The notes beneath the pieces were generated by a model that saw only the letters and a list, made by a program, of their open reading frames with translations, had not been told where the DNA came from and did no database searches. From assembly GCA_008973525.1 (NCBI GenBank), contig WACJ01000503.1, forward strand, positions 2,418,001 to 2,482,000: DNA of 64,000 bases. The letters are read 5' to 3'. This DNA comes from Stenopsyche tienmushanensis (lineage: Eukaryota > Arthropoda > Insecta > Trichoptera > Stenopsychidae). Below, piece by piece: positions 11,379 through 24,000 of the stretch; the first letter of the stretch is position 1; each line of letters begins with the position of its first letter. The translations under genes were made by a program, and so were the position numbers.

Positions 11379-11857
11379 TGTTATGTAGGAGCGGGGGTAC
11401 TCTCGGGGTAGAATCCCCATGCGCTCGTCAGGATGGCCACGCTAACGCACGGGTTCGTTCTTCTTTCGAATCGTGTGTGGTCGGACGTATGGATGGAGAT
11501 GGACGAGCGTCGAACCAAAAGACTCCCTTGTCTAGATAACTTTTTATTCAGCACGAGAGAGAGAGAGAGATCTGGCTGCGAGAAGGACGTCCTCCCGTAG
11601 CCAAGGCCAACTGACGACTCCTTTCGAATCCTGCCTACCGCCTCCCGCGCGTCATCACCCAACGGGCAACAGTGCTAGCGCAAGAATCGGTGGGTAATTG
11701 CAGGTGCAATGTCCCAGCAGCGCCACAGAAGATGACGCTGTCAAAATAATACATTGCACCTAAAGAGAGATGGAAGATATCGCTGTTAAGCTGGGTAATT
11801 AAATTCGCCCAGATCAATAACGCTATTGCATGGGGATGTTAAATCGCCCACGTTACA
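11379..11857 (-). mobile_element. Probable solo LTR of a retrotransposon
   Basis: A GC-rich 479-bp island. Read on the minus strand it begins TGTAACGTGGGCG and ends CCGCTCCTACATAACA (TG...CA), with an AATAAA at 11548-11543 and a CT-rich tract just 5' of it, the usual layout of an insect LTR. No matching target duplication is seen (ATAAA versus GTATC), and no internal gag/pol sequence lies beside it. Open frames inside are treated as chance. Confidence 0.5.
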
Positions 11858-14800
11858 GTATCAACAATATCTTGTAATATTGTTTCAAATTCACTTTTTC
11901 TAAAAAAATATATAAATATCTAGTACACTTACTTTCTGAATATGTCTCGTACATAAAAATTCTCCTTGTATTGATTGTGTTTTCAATTTTTTCAAAAGTT
12001 TAGATACCTAATACTGATTGTGGTAATATAAACAATTAAGTAAATAGTTCTTTTAGCAGTATGCTAGTCTATAAGAATGTCCTTAATGCGTTTTGAATGA
12101 AAAAATGTCACTTTAACATATGGTCAAACGATAAACTTTAATAAGCTTGATATCAATCGAAATTAATGGAAAATAGAAATAGATAGAAAGCTTTCACCAA
12201 TGATCCATATTTTGAAATATATTTTTAGTTAAAAGGGGCGTTAAACCATACACTAAAAACGCTCACAATTTTAGTCAGTCACTTATGGAATATTTTATTT
12301 CTAGAAAATATGTAGAACAGCAATAAAAACATATATTTTTATCATTTAAGTAAAAAATATTTAAACATCCTTTCATAAATATTGTGTAAAATTTGAGAGA
12401 TATACAATGAAATTGAGCCAGATCATCCCCTAGAATGTGTATTAAAAAATATTTAACAAGAATTCATCAAATATAAAAACAAACACTTGTTATTATTATT
12501 TAGATAATGGATGTAAAAAGTTTTCTTTTCCTTTTTCGTGAATTTCTTTTTGGCCTACTCGAACTTTCGCAACTCATTTAAGCGGCATTAAAATATTTAC
12601 CCGAGAGAACAATAAGATAACATCGAAACGAGGAGTTTCGAGGCAAAAAGGAAACGAATGGATATATATTCATATTGGAAAGACGGCCTGATATTTATGT
12701 AAATATTTTTTGGCAATAAGGTTTTCTTCTTATATATGTATCGTGCAATATCGACATTTTTAGATAACGGAAGAGCTTTGATTATTGTTGTAAAATAGTC
12801 ACTTATAGGCAAAACTGTCAAACTTTATTAATCATCTCAGAATATTTTAGAAACAGAAAATCAAGCTGTAACTAGATCGAGTTTTTTCCAATTTTTCATC
12901 AAGGGTATTAAATGTAGCAAAATGAATCTATGGATAATTTTCTCAAAATTATGAGCTGAAGTAAAAATGTAATATTCATTAGCGCTCAAATTAGAAAACT
13001 TTTGAAAGTCATAGACTTGCCCAATAATAATAAATCGAACAACTATTGCATGTTTACCAACAGTTAGGGTGTTGAATGACGCTCAAAATAGGTTTTATTA
13101 GCCACCTATCATTCATTGTCCAGTACCTTAAACTTGTGATGCTTGAAGTGTATTTTATAAACGAAAAATATGTTCATTGGATGTTAAACATTAATAAACA
13201 GCATAGTTGCAGCAAATAGTGATTTTGGTCATGTACACTTTGACATTCAATTGCAAAGAATTAAAATAAAACTCATCTTGGAAGATCATCATAAAAATAT
13301 TTAAAAATATATTCTATGTTGAATATAATGATGAATGCTCTCAAACTCGTTTATTAACGAGATCACGGATATAGCGAGTAATATTATAAATAATTTTTAA
13401 CATAAATATTTCATATTTATAACGAGCTTATTAAATGACTATATTAAAAATACCTTTAGTATTCTCAGGAAAGAGGCGAAATCGTTCTGAATTGATGTCA
13501 AATAATTTTCGTACGTTTTCCTTGACGTTCATAGTGAGGATGATAGGTCCTTCGATGGCCGTTATATCGAATCAGGCCGAATATCCCTACAATTTGCATT
13601 GATATATTCGATCATCGTAATTATTATGATTTGAAACAGCTAAAATGACATAATATTCATGCTTATAAATCTAATCTTTAACAATCGTGGGCGATCATGC
13701 CATTCAGTTACATCTTGCCCATGGCTGCTGTGAATAGGGATAATGTTATCATCCCACACACAGTTGTAAATGTCAATTTTCTCATCGTGGGATATCGTCG
13801 ATTAAGCTTTCAGGAAATCTCTGGATAATATCGCCGATTTGGTGTTTGGCTTTTCATCGAATGTGTATTTTAAAGTCCGTGATATTTTGGGTGTTATCCG
13901 ATTGCATCGGTGCTCGTGCGCGAATTGAGAAAATCTATATTGGCATTTGGGGGTGAAGCGATTGCATCTCGATAGCATCCCGTTTGCATTTATTATTGAT
14001 TGTTGGGTATTTTGGGATTGTTTGGGGGATATTTGAAAGTTAGATGATCAGTAAATATACGTATAGATCTAATGGCAGGACTTTAAACTTTTGCCTTGAG
14101 CGAAAAGGTCAAAGGATGATGCTCTTAAATTGAATCGCTGGAGCTGGCGTATCTGACATTTTGTAATGATGTATTATAATGTAAGCATATTACCTTGGGT
14201 GTAAGGGGTTTTCTGTGTATTTTTGCGGTGAGCAAAAATTGATATTGTTGAAATAAATTTAGATTTTGCTTAAATGTTATGAACTTTTAGACAGGCGCAC
14301 GAGGAGCTTTCGGCACCTGGCGCATGCGTCGAGCTTCTTCGGTTAGAAGGCTTTCGCGGGTTCAATCGATAGTACCACCAGACGGGCAGCATTCAGGAAC
14401 GGCCAGGCTCTTCAGCCTACCGTTGCTCTTCCTTTAAAATATTATTTCGATAAAATATTCGATAAAAAACGATCGAAACGATAGTCGAAAGCTCGCATCG
14501 AAAGCTCGCGGTTTTATGAAGTGTTTATCGGTTTCACATGGTTGTATCGCTGTCGTCCGAGGAGGTCCTAGTTTTGAAGAGCATGATTGTGACGTAAATC
14601 GGAGCATGGATGTAGCATAAATCTGCTTTTTTTTTGGGGGGGTGATTGCTGTAAATTGGGAAGAGGTGCCCGAAGGAAAAAGCTCTTTAACCGTTTATGC
14701 GCTAAAGGCTAGTATTGTATGTTTTTATTTCATTACATAACATGTACTAAACATACTATTTTATTATTTATTTATAAACATTTTTAAAAAAATATTTATC

Positions 14801-17800
14801 AATATACACACATGCATACATAATATTAGTGTGATTTTGATTATTTTTTAATATAAATTATATTTTTATTAAAAAATGATCTTTACGTTCATGTCATTAA
14901 TGTCTTTTTTAATATTTAATATTTTTTTAAAAAATGGTACATAGCTCAATTACTAGATAATTTTTCCAAGTCATAGTGCAATCATCCGATTTCGCGCATG
15001 CGCACTCGTTTATTTGAATTTTCAATCGAATTTCATTCATAAAAAATATGTACACTCTGACCCAAATTCTCGTTCTAAATATATTTTTTTGTGTCACAGG
15101 TCGGATGAGAATTGATTAAAGCACAAGGAGGAAAAATTATAGCGTATGAATGTCTGGAAAACGGAGCCTCCATGTGCGGCTTAGGCTTTAGAACCAGAAA
15201 CAGTCCATCGCAGAAGACTTCTTTGAGGTGGGGCGATTGCTGTTTGTCACAGATTGTGTGCTTCGAACCTCCAAGACAATTATTTTGAAATAACCAATCG
15301 ATCAGCTGACGTCTAAAGACATTGAGAACAGCAAAAACGTACTGAAAAAATACCCCCCCTATTAAAAAAAAGAGGTGCTCTCGATTGAAAAAAAATCTAT
15401 TGATTTTAAATTGTTATCTATGTGAAAGTTTATTTTTAAAAAAACCATAATAATATATAGCCAAAGATCAGTTCTTCGATCATACTGATATCAAACTTAT
15501 TTTCGTCGAAAATAAAACGCACCATATACATAATATATTGAATGTTAATATAGATAGATTTTAAATATCACTGTTATATGTGAGGCATTTAAATTATATT
15601 CGTATGTGATAGAAGATACATATCATCTAATGATAGTTGAATTAATATATAATATATCGATATTGGAGCTAGTTATAAAAATATTAATGTTGTGATCAAG
15701 ATACATATCATTAAAAAGTATATAAATTAACTGTTGATGTAATTATAATATTATATATATATACACATATCAAAGTGGAAATTGTTTTTGAACTTTTACA
15801 AAAGATATATACATAAAATATATTGAAGATGAAGATCGTTTGGATTTAGTATATCAAGATATACACGCTTTGACATTGAAGTAGAGATCGCGTGCGAGGA
15901 ACGCTCGCAACATATTATTTTGACAAGGTTTGTATCATTTTATATCATAAATTAATCTTATTTATTTAGGATAATTAATAATCATCGAATGCATTTTGTT
16001 TTTCCGACGCGTTTTAAATTTGCCGCCGATCAATGACGTTATATGAATATTTTCAATAAATCATTTCACCCATTGAATGAAATATGCGTCTAAAAATAAT
16101 CATAATAAGGGCATAAGTTCACGGGGTTGAAACTGGGGGCTTAAAATTATTCACATGGTGTCGTTCCCATGAAGGCATCCAGGGGGAAAATCACTCGTAC
16201 GATCCAAATTTGATTTGAGCCAATTCCACTACAAATATATCTAATCTTTCCACAATAACCTCCGCATATTTTAATAATGAAGTCTGATGGGGATGGACGC
16301 ACGTGAAGGTGGCAGGCAGTGAATCGCGTAAGCCTATCGAAGCACATGGAATAAATTAAATAGGGGTGTTTACCTACGAAATGCTCATGATAGATCATCA
16401 GATGGCTTTTGAATAATTGATATATTATTATCTACAAAATCGATAATAATACTATCGTTCCGTATTTATAAATGCAATCATTGGAATCAATATAGAAGGC
16501 TTTGATTTTGTAAAAATATTGTCAAGGATCAAGGTACAGCAGTGAACATGGGCGATGCTTCGCGTCTGAATTATATTTTTATTTTAATAATTTTGATCAA
16601 ACAATATATAATTTATTGCAAATTTTATAAGCCAGATTACCTTTATTCTTTAAGATGATTTTTTTAAAAACGCCTTGCCGTCGGATCAAGATTTCTAGTC
16701 ATATTATCGCTCGATTACATCACCATTCATCGATTTATGATAAAAATAATGTCGCTAATTAACCTAATTAAAAACGAGTTTACCATATTAAAATTTTACA
16801 ACTAGAAGAACTATAAATACTTTAAAAAACGGGCTAAATTGTATTTTTGCTACCCGAAGCATATTTTTATTGAAATGGCATATATGTATATTTGGTCTCG
16901 TATAACACGGTCATAAGCTTCCCAAAAATGTATCAAATAATTGATACATGGGAAGATCAATATTATACTGGCTTTTTTTAAAACAATTTGGAACATTTTA
17001 ATTTGCTGAAAATATGTTGAGAGTCTGAAATAAAATAAATTGGATCAATAATTTTGTTTGATCAATCTAACGATGAACAATATTGAAACAAATATTACAT
17101 GCACTTATGATCTTTTCAATAGCGAATAATAAATTGAATGTGGAAATTTATCCCTTCATCCCTTATCAATGTATATTTGATGCTGATCGTAGCATTTTAT
17201 ATCGATAAAAAATTAACCCCCATCTGTATCAATGACCTTTGTTTCAAAAGGGTAATCAGCTAACCCCTCGCTTCAGATTAATCGATAAGAGAACTATAAC
17301 ACGAGCGTGACCGAAAAGCATCTCGACTCATTTTATATATCGGGACAATCGATATTTTATGACGTATGTTTGTATACGTTGGAATATTCTACTTGCACCC
17401 AAATCAACTCTTTAAATATTAAACCTTTTTCCCCACTGGGTGAACGCATTTTTCACGCCAATCAAGGGTTAAACATTCATAAATCAAGGTGATCGGCCAC
17501 GGAATATTTACGACCCTTCTTTGCGCCAGGTCATGATTTGGTTTGCCCGAAAAAACAAGGCGGAGGAGCAAAATAATAAATATCCCTTCAAGCTTGTTAC
17601 ATAATTTACGCAAAGTTAGCTCGAGGTAAAAGATCCAGCAATTTTTGGTCCAAAATCTTCCACCATTCATCTCGTCCATTGTTAACGACATCATTACCTT
17701 GATGAAGAGCAATTCGGGTCTTTGTGCCCCGCCAACCGAATATAATTATTTCGAGCACTTTAAGAGATTTTTAATGAGTCAATTTATTTTTAATGTATTT

Positions 17801-17870
17801 TCATATTTTAAGCATTTTTTTGCAAATTAATTAGCTCGTTCATGAAAGGTACTTTTTTTTTAATTGCCAG
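11858..17870. other. ChT upstream region; promoter and 5' exon not resolved
   Basis: Six kilobases of mostly AT-rich DNA before the first ChT coding exon. The only marked compositional break is a GC-rich patch at about 14285-14600. An acceptor at 17869-17870 shows that at least one non-coding exon lies further upstream, but its position cannot be read from sequence alone. Confidence 0.45.
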
Positions 17871-18058
17871 GTTGATCGAATAAGGCATCAAGATGATCAA
17901 CATAGGCGGCGTGGTGTCCATCATCATCTTTTATGTGATGATCCTGGGGGTGGGGATTTGGGCTGCGAAGAAGAAGCAGGCCGGGAATGATTCAGAGGAG
18001 GAGGTGATGTTGGCCGGAAGGAGCATTGGCCTGTTTGTCGGCATATTTACTATGACTG
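17871..18058 (+). CDS. ChT: ChT exon with start codon (residues 1-55)
   Basis: A pyrimidine tract and AG at 17869-17870 open the exon with 22 nt of 5' UTR. The ATG at 17893 begins [10 protein letters not shown]; the first membrane span is followed by [20 protein letters not shown]. The donor is GTAAG at 18059. Phase 1. Confidence 0.93.
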
Positions 18059-21000
18059 GTAAGAATAAAAATATTTCTTAAAATTACTTTAAAACGAAAA
18101 TATCCGCATATTTGAAAAAAATATCGAGCTTTGTTAGACCAATGTAAATTGCTTGCAATTATCGGTATGAGTAATTTTTCTTTATAAAATATTATTTCAA
18201 TCAATGATTTAATTTGTATCGTAAATTTTTGAGTGGTAGAATTTCAAATCATTATTATCATCATCTTATTTTTTTAACCCTTTTAAAGATAATTCGCTGA
18301 TGAAACTACCTTTGCAACCATTTATTACACGATTGCCCGTTATAATCATTATTTTGTTATATACGTGCTTAAAATAAATGATTTCGAAATTTATTCTGAG
18401 GACGAAGTGTTCTTTTTATTAGTTTTAAAAAGTGTTTTAACCCAGATTGTTTAAAAATTTTGAGCAATCGACCGTCCTTATCTAGACTCAGCCTGATTTT
18501 TCGATTCTGGGAATATAATGAATAGCTATCTAATAGTTGAACTAAGTAGTCATCAAAAGTAAAGTAATGTATGAGACTATTAATCAAATCGGGCAGGGCC
18601 ACCTATGATTTGCTATAAGAATTAAAATAACCGATAAATCTGCAGTAATTATATTTTATGTATTGTATATATGGAATGTATACTTGGGTCTGTTTTTATG
18701 CGATAGATACGTTCCACGGGGAGTCGCATATAAAAAATCTGGATAAAAAAGACTTAAAATATACAGAAAAATGAAGGATAGGTTCGTTATTTTTAAAAAC
18801 CGCATAACTTCAAATCAATGCGATGAAATGTAGCAAAAATCGCATAAAAAAACTTTGCGAAGATTAACCAATATTTTTTTAAAATTTTTTGCAATTCTTA
18901 AGTTTGTGCTGGAATTTGAAAGCTCGTTCAGAATTTGTGTACAATAAATAGATTTTCTAATTTATTACAAGTCTGACTAGCTTCTTGTAAAATCTTTTTT
19001 CCACTTCAATATCGTCTTCTGTTGCTTTGCTGGCATATAACATCAAACCAATAATATCATTCAAACCTTCTCCACCAAGTTGATTTGCCAAAGTAATGAT
19101 TTCAGCTGACAATGTCGAATTTTCCAATAAGAATTTAAAGTGTGTGGAGTAATCTGAGATATTGCACATGAAATATTATTTATACAGTCCAAAATTGAAA
19201 ACTTTTCCAAATTTCAAGTATAGTTAATGATTCATTATCTAGTTTCTTAATATAATTCTTTTTAAAATTGGAAATGATGCCCCGATCTAGTGGCTGAATT
19301 AAACATACTGTGTTGGGTGGAAGAAACAATATTTTTAAATTTTGATGTTCTAAATGTAGATGACTTTTATATTTTTTTTATGCGCTAATAAAAAAAAACT
19401 TTGTGCTCTATGGAAAAATGAGGGATAGGTTCCATTATTTTTAGAAACCACATAACTTCAAAAACGCATAAAAATAGACCAAAGTGTACTGGGAAACTAT
19501 TAAATATAAAATGCTCTTAAACAGCAGAAGCGAAACTTTTTAACTTCCAGGAAAATTTGTTATTATGCATTGCCTTTTTCAAAAGGTTGTGTAATATATA
19601 ATAGAATAGGCTTACTAATTGTGTAGGAGTTGCTTTATGCTACACACACACACACACACACAGTGGAGGCGGCGCGGCGCATGCGCGTAGCGTTTCTTTA
19701 ATGTATGTGACGGACACTCTACAAAAGATTCTCCATCTTTTTCTGACTGAACTGCCGCGTGGAGTTTCAATTTTCGTGACGTTAAACCAATTTGCCCTAA
19801 CGCACACAATATAATATTCTGGAAGCCTTTCATCTTTTGTTATAAATTATTAAATCCATTAAATTTATCCATACAATTCCATAAGAATGATTTTTTATTG
19901 AAACAATATTTGGTAGTTGCTTTTGAACGTTCATTGATGAGATGATGAACAAATTCCCGTGTATATTTGTATTATACAGGGTGTTTTGCACACGGAGTTT
20001 TGAAACACAATTTATAACAATTTGAAAAAATACCCAAATTTGGCTCACACGGTCACCAGATTTGATACCATTGAGTCTCTTGGATGTTTTGTGAATTTTC
20101 TCGTAAATTTTACTAAGTAAATAGTTTATTCTTATTACGTTTACAAGAGATTCAACCATTTTAATGTGTGTTAGATAATAATTGAAAACATAATGAAATA
20201 CTTGGGTGATTTTAATAACATCAAAGGGCAAGTGTCCATGTATTTCAGTTTTCAACTATCTTTCAAATCTGTAGAATGGCTTCGAATAAACTGCTTATAT
20301 CAGCCGATCCCGTTTGATTTTTCCAAGACCCCATTTTTGAATATTTAGTGTTAGAATTAGTTTTCTTGTATAGCTGATGGAATGAATTAAAATAAAAAGT
20401 ACTAAATTGAAATGTAGAAATTCTATTGCAAAACTAATCCTAAGATTCTTGATTGTATGTTCGAGTATATTAACCACATGCATAAGTATATTTCATACCG
20501 GCGGCGAAGTGTTAAAATTTAATACATAAATTCATATGCCATGGAATAATAATTAAAATAATACGTTATTTTATGAAATAAATACACGAATGTCACCAAA
20601 AAGAACCTCCTTTTATTTGATGAAATCCTTTCAAAAATACTCGTTCTCTGCTTTAAGCAAATAATTGAAATACTCAAATTACTCAAAGTGGCAACTAATC
20701 AGGAGAGGTGCTTGACATTTTTTTTGTTAAATACAAATGAAAAGAAAATGGATTCCATATCCCCGAGCCCTTGATTACTTTTTCCTTTCTATACTGCCTC
20801 TATTTATGGATACAAATACTATAGTGCGAAGGTTGAAAAATCGATTTTCCGACCTTTTGTACCATGTCGATTTTCCACATCCATTACCACGAGAGCGTTC
20901 ATTTATTCAATGACGATACCTGTCTTGTCAAAAATGGAACGCATTAAAATTCCACTTTTTTATGCTTGCAATCAATCTCGAAAGCTGTCTGTGTATGTGC

Positions 21001-24000
21001 GTAATGAGGGATGTTTCTATTCGAACCTCACTGAAATAGATACCCATCTGAATTTTGTAATATTTATTACGTGTTTTATCGATAGAAAAATACTATGTCG
21101 ACAGTTCAAAGTGGCTTATCATTAGCAATTATATGAGCATAAAATATCGTATATTTTCATTGTCCTTGCAATGGAAATAGTTTATAATTTGACCGAGATC
21201 TAAATTATGTATTTTGATATACACTCTTACATCATTAATACATTAATATCAACACGAATCATTTTTTTGTGCCGAACAAGCTTAAACTATCAAATGAAAG
21301 CTAATTTATACAAAGTCCTTTGAAACAATGATGAAGGGTATTCGTTTCAGACGTCTAGACTTTAATGCCACGTAATACTTACGAATGACGTAGATTGAGC
21401 TTCGACAAAAAACGTAGACAATCTAAAAATAATGTTGTCAATTGTTCTGAAATTCACGGTCTTTCGACGATATTCACGGGGGAAAATATAAAATGAGCGA
21501 TGCAGGTAATTCTTTGAAATAGGGTACGTGTAGCTGTCAAGTAAAATGAGGTTATTATGGTAAAAGTGCCATTAAGATATTCTTTTGCGTCCATTTTGCG
21601 ACGATTCGCTTACAAACGGCCCGGGCGAAATCCCCAAAAACTCATTCGGGGGAGAAATAAAGCTTTCGGGGACATGAAAACATTTTTGTTTGCTCTCAAA
21701 TCTCATACATGTAGTATGCCGTCGTTTAACATGTACCGAATAGTAATCATAACGGATTGCATCATGCAAAATTGTTTTTAATCCCAAAGCTATTTTTGCG
21801 CGGTTTTACTGTCACGCCATTCTAAAAAGTGCCTTCGTTTATAAATATTAATGCGAATTGCGTCGTAATTCTTATTTTTTCTTGTTAGAATCATCAGAAA
21901 GTCTTTATTTTTGCCAAAAAATGTTTTTTTATAACGTAATTATTAATATTAAATAGAGAACATGCCTTGTATTAGTTTAACACACTAATGAGATTAAAAT
22001 CGTAGCTGAAAAAAGAGCTTTATTAGAATTTTTACAAAGCTGAATATTTAATGAAGCTAGATTATATTTGAAAAAGACGGCTGAAAGAAAATTCAAAGCT
22101 GGAATTGCTAATGCAATTAATAATTCAAGATTGTGGAAATAATATGCGTATAAAAACATCACAAAATTTTTAAAAAGTCATCCAATATCAAATGCAGACA
22201 CTGAACTGATAGTTTTATAAATTTGAAGTCAACTAAAAAATATATGATTATTTTTACTAAAATAAACAAATCTCATAATTTGTTCCTTGTTTTGTGTGAG
22301 GCATTCTTAGCGAAGATCGAATGTTAGGTATGAAATCACGTTCTTATCTATTCAAAGGCAGGGCTAAAAATATAATTATGTAATTCTTAAATGGCACGAC
22401 AATATTAAGACATGTAATAACGTGCATCAAAAAATATTAGGCAAAAGAATTGATTTGATTTATGAAATCTTCTAATCTTGAGATCAGTGGCGAATTTAAG
22501 TTTGCGGCCTCCTGACTTGTTTTTTTGACCCTTTTGGTTTTTCAGCTTGACGATTCGTTTTTAGTCCAGAGTTTGTGGGCATCAATAGATGCGTCTCATA
22601 TTGAAATTATTAATTTACGCGATCTTTTATAGAACGTACACTTAAACCTTTTTTTGTGCGGTAGATGTGTTCGCACAAAAAAAAGCTATGACTTACGTAG
22701 AAAAAGTGAAAATACGTTTTATGGATTTTAAAAACCGCATAACTTTGAAACAACTATATAAAATATATGCAAAATCGCACAAAAAAAGTTAAATCTTGAG
22801 ATATGATGTCAACCGTGTTGAAAAAAGAAGTTTTGAGAAAAACTCGTTAAAAGAATTTATGGTAGGACCGGCCAAGTTGTCGAATCTAAATTTTGGAATT
22901 TCCTTTGGATAATGTATTTTTAAAAGTCAAAACATTGGAAAAATGCAATAAAACGAAATAATTTTTATTAAAATTCTAAACTAGAATAAAGAGCGTGGTC
23001 GTATATTTTGGCGATAACAGATGCAATATGATTTACACAGTCCCAAGTTATAATTTTTTTACAAATTTCGGTTAATGTTCATGTTTTATTTCCAATTTAA
23101 ATCCAAAATATCTCGATACTCTTCATTAAAAAATAAGATAAAATTGCTTTACAAACCGCATAACATCGAAATCGCACAAAAAAAAATCGCATAAAAAGAG
23201 GTTTGAGTGTATTTATCCCTTGAAGCATAGTTTTTTTTTTATCAAGATCAAGAATTTTACAATTTTAAAGACTTCAAGTAACATATTTTTCATGCGACCA
23301 AATTACACAATAATTATATTTTTAATTACTTTAGCAATTGCGTGTCGCATTTGTTATAATTATGAAGAGTTAAAATTTATTATGTTATGTTAATTTAACC
23401 TACATATGGCGTTGGATATGAACAAAATTTGGCAATTTGGCAAATCAAATTTAATTACGTTAAAAAACGAACAATTAAAATTGACTATATATACAATTTG
23501 TTGACTTCTTGATAAGCATAATATTTCAATGATGTCGTCACGATTAAAATAATTATGCTATTTAATTATTAATTATACGAGTAATGGTTATACTGTTCTA
23601 CATATTTTTCAAGAATATAACATGTGATGTTTAAATGTGATAAAAGTGGATGATGGGATCAAATTCATTCTTCAAGAGTCATTATATTTTAACGCACATC
23701 AGAGAAGTCGTCTTCAAATAAGATACTTAGATTTTGCATAATAAATAAATTTCCGTGTATATTTGAGCATAGCGGAGACAATAGAAGCATTTCATGGAAA
23801 TTTGAAAAGGTTTTTGAATTCAATGTTTATGGTTCAAGACGAGAGCACAATAGAACGAAGTTGTTTGATATATGCATACGTTTGTAAGATCTAAATAAAA
23901 GGGACGATCATAACTTCTGACTTTCATCGTTTTATTTTCCTCAATCATTCGTAGAAAAAACATTCTAGGTTATTTCGTTTCTCATATTTACTGAACATAT

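Noticed and set aside
14290..14370. tRNA or tRNA-derived SINE (GGGTTCAATC B-box-like, hairpin CTTCT-TCGGTT-AGAAG)
   Set aside because: No credible A-box, acceptor stem or cloverleaf could be drawn.
16920..16960. Imperfect hairpin CTTCCC-AAAA-ATGTATCAA / TTGATACATGGGAAG
   Set aside because: Has a bulge and AT-rich arms; weaker than the three perfect hairpins and plausible by chance.
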